Below, one piece after another: positions 1-5,455 of a DNA stretch of 5,455 nucleotides. Position 1 is the stretch's first letter; each line of letters starts with the position of its first letter. Made by a program: the position numbers and the translations under genes. The DNA is taken from NCBI GenBank assembly GCA_030149995.1, contig JASLGV010000478.1, positions 1 to 5,455 of the forward strand, in the 5' to 3' direction. The notes beneath the pieces were generated by a model. That model had not been told where the DNA came from. It ran no database searches and saw nothing but the letters and a program-made list of their open reading frames with translations. The DNA comes from Pedobacter sp. GTDB taxonomy: Bacteria > Bacteroidota > Bacteroidia > Sphingobacteriales > Sphingobacteriaceae.

Positions 1-90
1 CTGGTATTTTTTATTTTTTCGCCGGCAGGAATTGCCTGAAAATTATAAATAAAAGGATGGTTATAAGGCGAAAAGCTTTTCCAAATAAAT

Positions 91-120
91 TTTGAAGATT
101 AAATTATTTTCATAATTTTG
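91..120 (+). promoter_or_regulatory. Bacteroidota-type sigma-A promoter (TTTG / TAATTTTG)
   Basis: TTTG at 91-94 is followed after 18 bp by TAATTTTG at 113-120. This matches the known Bacteroidota housekeeping consensus (a TTG or TTTG -33 element, a spacer of about 17-23 bp, and a TAnnTTTG -7 element) at every defined position. The expected transcription start is a few bases downstream, around 124-128. It is the only element pair on the + strand of the upstream region with both boxes intact, and it points at the three-gene operon. Another near match at 291-298 has no -33 box. A start has not been mapped; the call rests on motif match and position. Confidence 0.6.
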
Positions 121-149
121 AATAATAGTACAGTATAGAACAGAATAGT
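120..149 (+). repeat. three imperfect tandem 10-bp repeats at the predicted transcription start
   Basis: The units are GAATAATAGT (120-129), ACAGTATAGA (130-139) and ACAGAATAGT (140-149). Units 2 and 3 differ at two positions and units 1 and 3 at three. The 10-bp period puts each copy on nearly the same DNA face. The array begins at the last base of the -7 box and covers the expected transcription start, where a bound protein could block or modulate initiation. It could equally be a chance pattern in AT-rich DNA. Confidence 0.35.
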
Positions 150-190
150 GGTTTTTTCTGGTCGTACCTACATAAAACCAAATATACAGT

Positions 191-339
191 TATGAAAAAG
201 GTGTCGAATGATGACTTTCTAAAGTCGCGCAGTCACGTTATAAAAATTTTACCTGTTCAAACGTGTAATCCACTTCTAATAATGCTCCGCTATTTTTAAA
301 AAAATGCTTAATATTTAACCAGATATCCTCTTTTTTATG
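191..339 (+). promoter_or_regulatory. candidate structured leader that can hide the GH95 start codon
   Basis: Bases 191-201 can pair with 329-339 as an uninterrupted 11-bp helix with four G-U wobbles. The 3' arm is the pyrimidine run and the ATG of the GH95 gene; the 5' arm holds the ATG of the upstream ORF. Local inverted repeats lie between: GACTTT/AAAGTC at 213-226, CACGTT/AACGTG at 234-239 and 260-265, and ATTTTT/AAAAAT at 292-305. The pairing is mostly A-U and therefore weak. That it is formed or regulates translation is inference only. Confidence 0.2.
192..299 (+). CDS. possible 35-aa upstream ORF / leader peptide
   Basis: An ATG at 192 opens a frame of 35 sense codons ending in TAA at 297-299, starting MKKVSNDDF and ending LIMLRYF. 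It lies wholly inside the predicted leader and ends 37 bp before the GH95 start. Its start context (an A-rich stretch, then ATGAAAAAG) looks more like a typical Bacteroidota start than that of the GH95 gene itself. The peptide has several basic residues in its first half and a short hydrophobic end. It has no signal peptide and no run of one amino acid as in classical amino-acid attenuators. I recognise no family. An open frame of this length is somewhat unexpected in DNA this AT-rich but may still occur by chance. It could be a regulatory upstream ORF, a small protein or noise. Confidence 0.25.
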   Translation: MKKVSNDDFLKSRSHVIKILPVQTCNPLLIMLRYF

Positions 340-2676
340 TGTAGAAAATCTATTTTTTATGTGATTACCGGTATATTATTTACCGCTTTAATACCTTGTT
401 ACGGGCAGCAGAAGTTACAGTTGTGGTATGAACGGCCTGCGCAGGTATGGGAAGAAACGCTGCCATTGGGTAACGGCCGTTTAGGAATGACACCAGATGG
501 GGGTATTTTAAAAGAAAAAATCGTACTGAACGATATCACCCTTTGGTCTGGACAAGTACAGGATGCCAATAATTACGAAGCACATAAAAGTCTGCCAAAA
601 ATAAGACAGCTGATCCTGGAAGGTAAAAACGACGAAGCGCAAGACCTGGTTAACCGCGATTTTGTTTGTAAAGGACCAGGTTCTGGCGGAGCAGAATGGG
701 GTAAATATCAGACGCTGGGCAATTTGGAGCTTGATTTTGAATATGCAGGTGTAAAAGCAAAGGAAATAAAACCCGTAGCATATAAAAGATATTTATCTCT
801 AAATGAGGCGGTGGCCTTTACCACTTTCAAAATAAAAGGCGTAACGTATAAAAAAGAATACTTCAGCAGTTTTGATGATGATGTAAATGTTATCCGCATT
901 ACCGCAGATCAGCCCGGTAAATTAAGCTGTCAGATTTCGCTTAACAGGCCCGAAAAGGCAACGGTAACAACCGAAGGAACAGAATTGCAGATGTACGGGC
1001 AACTGGATAATGGAACCGATGGGAAAGGAATGCAATACTTTACCCGTGTAAATGCCCGCATAAAAGGAGGGAGCCTGCAATCGAAGTCCGATCGCTTACT
1101 GATTAAAAATGCAACGGAAATTCTTATTTATCTATCTGCTGGAACTGATTTTAAGGATGCCGGTTATAAGGATAAAACTAAACAATTACTGGCTGCAGCC
1201 TTAAAGAAAACATATACGCAACAGAAGAACAATCATATAAATAAGTTCAGCAAACTTTTTAACCGGGTTTATATTGATTTTGGAACGGGCCAATCGGCCA
1301 GTTTACCAACCAACAAAAGGCTGGATGGTTTTTACAAAGGATTTAAAGAAGACCCTTCGCTGGCTTCCTTGTTTTTTCAGTTTGGAAGATACCTCAGCAT
1401 CAGCAGTACACGCGTAGGCTTGCTGCCCCCAAATTTACAGGGCTTGTGGGCCAATCAGATTAATACCCCCTGGAATGGGGATTACCACCTGGATGTAAAT
1501 GTGCAGATGAACCACTGGCCGGTAGAAGTGGCCAACCTTTCAGAACTGAACCTGCCCTTAACAGAACTGGTAAGGGGACTTGTAAAACCCGGCGAGCGTA
1601 CAGCGAAAGCTTATTACAATGCCGATGGCTGGATTGCCCACGTGATTACCAATGTGTGGGGCTTTACAGAACCCGGCGAAAGTGCATCATGGGGTGCTTC
1701 CAATGCCGGTTCGGGTTGGTTGTGCAATAATTTATGGGAGCATTTTGAATTTAGCCAGGACCTGGAATATCTTAAAAGCATCTACCCGATTTTAAAAGGA
1801 TCGGCCGCTTTTTACAAAAGTGCCCAGATTAAAGATCCCAAAACAGGTTGGCTTGTTACCTCGCCTTCTGTTTCGCCCGAAAATACATTTTATTTACCCA
1901 ATGGAAAAACAGCCAGCATTTCGATGGGACCAACCATCGATAATCAGATTGTGCGGGAATTATTCAGCAATGTAATTAAAGCTTCCGAATTGCTGCAGAT
2001 AGATGCCGATTTCAGAGCCGAGTTACAGGAAAAATTAAAATTTGTTCCGCCTGCAGGCATCATCAGTAAAGATGGCCGTATACAGGAATGGTTAGAAGAT
2101 TATAAAGAAACAGATCCGCAACACCGCCATATTTCGCATTTGTATGGGCTGTATCCGGCGCCGCTTATTACGCCGATTACAACACCCGAACTGGCAGAGG
2201 CAGCTAAAAAAACACTTGAGGTTAGGGGGGATGATGGCCCCAGCTGGACCATTGCATATAAACAGCTTTTCTGGGCCAGGCTGCACGATGGTAACCGGGC
2301 ATTTAAACTACTAAAGGAGATTTTAAAACCCACGTTAAAAACAGATATTAATTATGGAGCTGGGGGTGGTGTATATCCAAATATGTTCTCGGCAGGGCCT
2401 CCGTTCCAGATTGATGGAAATTTTGGCGCTACGGCCGGTATAGCAGAAATGCTGCTGCAAAGTCACGATGGTTTTATTGATCTTTTGCCCGCCATTCCGG
2501 ATGCCTGGAAAAACTATGGAAAGATTGAAGGACTGAAAGCACGTGGAAATTTTACCGTTAACATGAGCTGGAAAGACGGGCGCATTACCGCATACCGGAT
2601 TGCATCACCAGAACCCCAAAAGATAAAAGTAAAAGTAAATGGCGTGATGAAAGAAATCGTATCTGAACGCCTATAA
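337..2676 (+). CDS. GH95-family alpha-L-fucosidase / alpha-L-galactosidase, secreted
   Basis: This 779-residue protein should release terminal alpha-L-fucose, or the related alpha-L-galactose, from glycan side chains by the inverting GH95 mechanism. A signal peptide covers about residues 1-23 (cleavage likely after CYG). The N-terminal beta-sandwich (about 28-285) has the family start LPLGNGRLG (42-50) and CKGPGSGG (111-118). The (alpha/alpha)6 catalytic barrel (about 295-700) has PPNLQGLWA (364-372), QMNHWP (390-395), SPEN (513-516), TDPQHRHISHLYGLYP (592-607) and PPFQIDGNFG (688-697). A C-terminal beta domain follows. By family position, Glu515 is the likely acid, with Asn388 and Asp693 in the base system. 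Asp386 stands where most members have the first Asn of the Asn-x-Asn pair. Length is normal for the family. The start is set by an in-frame stop at 316-318 and the signal peptide. Fucose versus L-galactose preference cannot be decided here; family membership is firm. Confidence 0.93.
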   Translation: MCRKSIFYVITGILFTALIPCYGQQKLQLWYERPAQVWEETLPLGNGRLGMTPDGGILKEKIVLNDITLWSGQVQDANNYEAHKSLPKIRQLILEGKNDEAQDLVNRDFVCKGPGSGGAEWGKYQTLGNLELDFEYAGVKAKEIKPVAYKRYLSLNEAVAFTTFKIKGVTYKKEYFSSFDDDVNVIRITADQPGKLSCQISLNRPEKATVTTEGTELQMYGQLDNGTDGKGMQYFTRVNARIKGGSLQSKSDRLLIKNATEILIYLSAGTDFKDAGYKDKTKQLLAAALKKTYTQQKNNHINKFSKLFNRVYIDFGTGQSASLPTNKRLDGFYKGFKEDPSLASLFFQFGRYLSISSTRVGLLPPNLQGLWANQINTPWNGDYHLDVNVQMNHWPVEVANLSELNLPLTELVRGLVKPGERTAKAYYNADGWIAHVITNVWGFTEPGESASWGASNAGSGWLCNNLWEHFEFSQDLEYLKSIYPILKGSAAFYKSAQIKDPKTGWLVTSPSVSPENTFYLPNGKTASISMGPTIDNQIVRELFSNVIKASELLQIDADFRAELQEKLKFVPPAGIISKDGRIQEWLEDYKETDPQHRHISHLYGLYPAPLITPITTPELAEAAKKTLEVRGDDGPSWTIAYKQLFWARLHDGNRAFKLLKEILKPTLKTDINYGAGGGVYPNMFSAGPPFQIDGNFGATAGIAEMLLQSHDGFIDLLPAIPDAWKNYGKIEGLKARGNFTVNMSWKDGRITAYRIASPEPQKIKVKVNGVMKEIVSERL

Positions 2677-2688
2677 CCCTACAGAAAG

Positions 2689-4701
2689 ATGAAAATAAAA
2701 ATATATTTAGGTCTGGCCATGCTGCTTGTTGTAGCCCGGGTACAGGCAGTAACCTTTACGTTTGGCTCATCGGGTAAAATTGTATACGATCTGAAAACCG
2801 GTACTTTTGATGCCTTCAACAAAAACGAGCAACTTTTAAAAGGTGCTTATGCTGCGTTTAAAGAACAAAATACCTCTTATAGTTCTGTAAACTATACACA
2901 AAGAAGCTACAATAAAACCAATATTTCGACCAGCTTTGGTAAAGGAATAAAACACACCATTACCCTTCGTGGTGCCGGTATGCCGGTTTTAAAACAGGTA
3001 TTTTATACCTATAATGAGCTTCCTTATTTTTTATGTGAGCTGGAGATTTCCGGTAAGGATTTATCCAGCAATCAGTTTATTCCAATAGCGGGACAGGTTC
3101 CGTTTCTAAGCAACAGCGCACAGTTGAGGAGTGTATTTATACCTTTTGATAACGATACTTTTATCAGTTACGAATCGAAGCCTTTGCTTAATAACGGGAA
3201 ACAGGTAAGTGCGGAGGCTGGTTTGTTGTTTGACAATGCAGATTTGAAAGGACTTGTAGCTGGCTCGGTCAACCACCGCATATGGAAAACGGGCGTGCTG
3301 ACCTCAAAAGACGCCACGGGTAATATCTTAATCAAGGTGGAGGCCGGCTATACAGAAAAAGAAATTACACGGGATGAGTTGCCTCATGGTGCTTTAAAAG
3401 GTTCGGTGATTAAATCGCCTGTTATTTTCTATGGAGCCTTTAACGATTGGAGAACGGGCATGGAAACGTTTGCCAAAGCCAACAAAACTGCCGAACCTCC
3501 GGTTATTTTTAAATGGAACCAGGCCACTCCACTGGGATGGAACAGCTGGGGAGTTATGCAGGATAAAATATCGTACGATAAAATTGTAAAAGTAACCGAC
3601 TTTTTTGCAGATAGCCTGCCGAATTTCAGAAGCGGGGAAACCCTCTTTGTAGATTTAGACTCCTATTGGGATAACATGCTTAAAGGTGGATTGGAAGGCG
3701 ACTACAGTACGCTGAAAAAATTTGCCGGTTATGTTAAAAGTAAAGGCTTAAAACCGGGTATTTACTGGGCACCATTTACCGATTGGGGTTTTAAAGATGG
3801 AGGAAACCGTAGAGCGGAAGGCGGAAACTATAAATTTGCTGATTTATGGACAAAAGTTGGACAGGGATATCACGATCTGGATGGGGCACGTGCTTTGGAT
3901 CCCACACACCCAGGTACGCAACAACGCATTGCGCTGGTTATCGGAAAATTAAAGGAATGCGGTTTTGAGATGATTAAGATCGACTTTTTAGGTCATGCAG
4001 CAGTTGAATCAGATCATTTTTACGATAAACAAATTCATACCGGGATGCAAGCTTATGAGGCAGGTATGTCTTATCTGTTGAAACAACTTGACGGAAAAAT
4101 GCTTGTATATGCCGCCATTTCGCCTACCATGGCTTCGGGCAGGTATGTACATATGAGAAGAATTGCCTGCGATGCATTTAAAACCATCAAAGATACCCGT
4201 TATACACTTAACGGCGTTACGTATGGCTGGTGGCAATCACATTTATACGATTTTGTAGATGCAGACCATGTGGTACTTGCTGATGAAACAATGGGTGCAA
4301 ACCGTGCACGAACACTCTCGGCAGTGGTAACCGGTACTTTTATCAGTGGTGATGATTTTTCTACTGAAGGGCCATGGACCAGCCGCGCAAAAGAATTGTT
4401 TCAGAACAAAGCCCTATTGGATGTAATCAGGGATGGCAAATCTTTCAGGCCGCTTGATGGTGATAAAGAAGCAGCCGAAGTATTTATCAAACAAACAGAC
4501 GATGCTTATTATGTGGCGCTTTTTAATTACGGCGAAACACCTGAATCATTTAAGCTTACAGCAGATAAGGTGGGAATAAAATCTTTTAAAGACCGCTCGC
4601 TCCAGGCGCTTTTTGCAGGTAAGCAATTGCAGGCTGCTGATGCACTTGCCACAATTGAAGTGGCCGCAGGCGACGCGGAATTAATTAAAATAAAACGGTA
4701 A
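2689..4701 (+). CDS. alpha-galactosidase-like glycoside hydrolase (GH27/GH36 clan), secreted
   Basis: This 670-residue enzyme most likely removes terminal alpha-D-galactose by the retaining mechanism of clan GH-D. A signal peptide spans residues 1-20 (cleavage after VQA). Residues about 21-265 look like a beta-sandwich domain, the barrel runs about 275-565, and a small beta domain closes the protein (FNYGETPESFKL, 612-623). Barrel motifs are PLGWNSWG (281-288), VDLDSYWD (321-328), KPGIYWAPF (355-363), MIKIDF (428-433) and RRIACD (490-495). Asp432 is the predicted nucleophile and Asp495 the acid/base; their 63-residue spacing and the RxxxD pattern fit the clan. An N-terminal beta domain before the barrel is more like GH36, while GWNSW and the C-terminal end recall GH27, so I leave the family open. 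Related activities (beta-L-arabinopyranosidase, alpha-N-acetylgalactosaminidase) are possible. It starts 12 bp after the GH95 stop and is surely co-transcribed. No other in-frame start fits the signal peptide. Confidence 0.85.
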   Translation: MKIKIYLGLAMLLVVARVQAVTFTFGSSGKIVYDLKTGTFDAFNKNEQLLKGAYAAFKEQNTSYSSVNYTQRSYNKTNISTSFGKGIKHTITLRGAGMPVLKQVFYTYNELPYFLCELEISGKDLSSNQFIPIAGQVPFLSNSAQLRSVFIPFDNDTFISYESKPLLNNGKQVSAEAGLLFDNADLKGLVAGSVNHRIWKTGVLTSKDATGNILIKVEAGYTEKEITRDELPHGALKGSVIKSPVIFYGAFNDWRTGMETFAKANKTAEPPVIFKWNQATPLGWNSWGVMQDKISYDKIVKVTDFFADSLPNFRSGETLFVDLDSYWDNMLKGGLEGDYSTLKKFAGYVKSKGLKPGIYWAPFTDWGFKDGGNRRAEGGNYKFADLWTKVGQGYHDLDGARALDPTHPGTQQRIALVIGKLKECGFEMIKIDFLGHAAVESDHFYDKQIHTGMQAYEAGMSYLLKQLDGKMLVYAAISPTMASGRYVHMRRIACDAFKTIKDTRYTLNGVTYGWWQSHLYDFVDADHVVLADETMGANRARTLSAVVTGTFISGDDFSTEGPWTSRAKELFQNKALLDVIRDGKSFRPLDGDKEAAEVFIKQTDDAYYVALFNYGETPESFKLTADKVGIKSFKDRSLQALFAGKQLQAADALATIEVAAGDAELIKIKR

Positions 4702-4712
4702 ACATTTCTACT

Positions 4713-4717
4713 AAGGG
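4713..4717 (+). promoter_or_regulatory. Shine-Dalgarno-like AAGGG before the esterase gene
   Basis: AAGGG lies 8 bp before the ATG at 4726, a good distance for a ribosome binding site. The two upstream genes have only a weak match (AGAAAG before 2689) or none (a T run before 337). Bacteroidota rely little on such sites, so it mainly supports the choice of 4726 as the start. Confidence 0.4.
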
Positions 4718-4725
4718 ATTGTACG

Positions 4726-5455
4726 ATGAAATCAAAAAAGAAAGAATTTAAAAGCATAAAAAATAAGGTTCGTATTTTTTTACTGGGCACGGTCTTATTG
4801 GTTGCTGCATCTGCTGAACGTGGATCGGGCAAAGTGGTACTGCCCTCGGTATTCAGCGATCACATGGTGTTGCAGCAAAAAACAAATGCAGCCATTTGGG
4901 GTAGCAGCAGTGCAGGAAAAAAAATTACCATAAAAACCAGCTGGAATGCCAAAAAATATGAAACCGTTGCAGAAGCAAACGGCAAGTGGCTTGTAAAGGT
5001 AAGCACACCTGCTTATGGTGGTCCGTATACGATTGATATTTCTGATGGCGAAAACCTGCAGCTAAAAGATGTTCTGATTGGCGAAGTATGGGTATGTTCG
5101 GGTCAGTCGAACATGGAAATGCCACCCGCAGGATGGGGCAAAATTCAGGATTATGAACGTGAGGTTTCCAATGCCAATTATCCTGAAATCCGGTTGTTGC
5201 AGGTAGAGCATGTTACAGCCAATCATCCTTTAGAGAATGCAAAGGTTACAAATGGTGGATGGACACCCTGCAATCCGCAAACGGTCGCCGAATTTTCTTC
5301 CGTAGCCTATTTTTACGCCAGAACAATTTATCAGAAAACGAAAATTCCCATCGGGCTTATTAATACATCGTGGGGTGGTACCGTAGCAGAAGCCTGGACA
5401 AGTGCCCAAACACTTGATAAAATACCTGATTTTGCTGAGGCTGTCAATAAAGTTC
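4726..5455 (+). CDS. sialate O-acetylesterase-family carbohydrate esterase, 5' part (cut by window end)
   Basis: The first 243 codons of an SGNH-fold esterase run off the window end. It should remove O-acetyl groups from sugars; despite the family name, Bacteroidota members often act on plant polysaccharides rather than sialic acid. The start has a long basic stretch (residues 1-16), a hydrophobic core IFLLGTVLLVAA and a likely cleavage after residue 30, so it is exported. The mature N-terminus has the family opening LPSVFSDHMVLQQ (39-51), followed by a small beta domain. The catalytic block is GEVWVCSGQSNMEMP (119-133) with nucleophile Ser128. GLINTSWGGTVAEAW (210-224) carries the next conserved block of the fold. 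The catalytic His/Asp region is beyond the window, so completeness cannot be judged. The gene starts 24 bp after the alpha-galactosidase-like gene. The frame is open throughout, with no sign of a frameshift. Confidence 0.92.
   Translation, partial: MKSKKKEFKSIKNKVRIFLLGTVLLVAASAERGSGKVVLPSVFSDHMVLQQKTNAAIWGSSSAGKKITIKTSWNAKKYETVAEANGKWLVKVSTPAYGGPYTIDISDGENLQLKDVLIGEVWVCSGQSNMEMPPAGWGKIQDYEREVSNANYPEIRLLQVEHVTANHPLENAKVTNGGWTPCNPQTVAEFSSVAYFYARTIYQKTKIPIGLINTSWGGTVAEAWTSAQTLDKIPDFAEAVNKV

Larger units (their letters stand above)
1..336 (+). other. AT-rich intergenic region and 5' leader of the glycosidase operon
   Basis: This stretch precedes the first enzyme gene and is clearly richer in A and T than the coding DNA after it. 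Bases 1-90 show no convincing gene: all three forward frames hit stops early, and reverse-strand ATGs in the left part are followed at once or within a few codons by stops. From 91 onward it holds a candidate promoter (91-120), a decamer repeat (120-149), a possible short upstream ORF (192-299) and inverted repeats (213-226, 234-265, 241-251, 292-305). If the promoter call is right, transcription starts near 125 and the leader before the GH95 start is about 210 nt, long enough for post-transcriptional control. No tRNA and no riboswitch class that I can recognise is present. Confidence 0.7.

Noticed and set aside
25..38. Inverted repeat around GGCAGGAATTGCC as an upstream terminator.
   Set aside because: The stem is only four base pairs, with no T run after it.
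2..52. Short open frame at the left edge ending in TAA at 50-52, possibly the C-terminal tail of an upstream gene (ending ELPENYK).
   Set aside because: Only 16 codons are visible, with no recognisable domain; in AT-rich DNA such a tail cannot be told from chance.
179..186. CAAATATA, a perfect minus-strand TAnnTTTG -7 box that could drive divergent or antisense RNA.
   Set aside because: There is no TTG/TTTG at the right distance, and no minus-strand ORF of any length follows to the left.
251..268. GTTCAAAC resembling a tRNA T-loop.
   Set aside because: The flanking bases do not form a T stem, and no acceptor or anticodon arm is present.
291..298. TATTTTTA as a second promoter -7 box closer to the GH95 gene.
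   Set aside because: It lacks the final G and any -33 TTG at the proper distance.
388..405. LIPC near the GH95 N-terminus as a lipoprotein box (Cys21).
   Set aside because: Proline just before the Cys is a poor fit to the lipobox; ordinary signal peptidase cleavage after CYG is more likely.
4527..4832. 101-codon minus-strand open frame across the junction of genes two and three.
   Set aside because: It overlaps two well-supported genes in antisense and shows no family feature; the other minus-strand frames (for example 708-899, 2092-2333, 4009-4236, 4925-5125) are the same kind of shadow.

Overview
The window looks like chromosomal DNA of a Bacteroidota bacterium, most likely a soil or plant-associated Sphingobacteriaceae relative (Pedobacter or Mucilaginibacter type). 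The signs are a moderately AT-rich composition, a very AT-rich intergenic region, little Shine-Dalgarno signal, a Bacteroidota-type promoter (TTTG, 18 bp, TAATTTTG) and secreted glycan-degrading enzymes packed head to tail. The genus is inference from sequence style, not a database match.

Layout. Bases 1-336 lie upstream of the first enzyme gene. They hold a good candidate promoter (91-120), three imperfect 10-bp repeats at and just after the predicted transcription start (120-149), a possible 35-codon upstream ORF (192-299) and several inverted repeats in a leader of about 210 nt. Three co-directional genes follow with gaps of only 12 and 24 bp and no terminator between them: a GH95-family alpha-L-fucosidase/alpha-L-galactosidase (337-2676), an alpha-galactosidase-like GH27/GH36-clan glycosidase (2689-4701), and the first 243 codons of a sialate O-acetylesterase-family (SGNH) carbohydrate esterase (4726 to the window end). 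All three start with Sec signal peptides, so the products should act in the periplasm or at the cell surface.

How the genes work together. The set fits the side-chain-trimming part of a polysaccharide utilization locus. One enzyme removes terminal L-fucose or L-galactose, one removes alpha-D-galactose (or a similar sugar), and the esterase removes O-acetyl groups that would block the glycosidases. Acetylated, fucosylated or galactosylated plant wall glycans (xyloglucan, complex glucuronoarabinoxylan, pectic side chains) are the most natural targets. No SusC/SusD pair, regulator or backbone hydrolase is inside the window, so the substrate cannot be fixed.

No mobile element, CRISPR array, tRNA or rRNA was seen. 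The least ordinary points are an Asp where GH95 enzymes usually have the first Asn of the catalytic Asn-x-Asn pair, and a leader in which the upstream ORF start region can pair with the GH95 start region.
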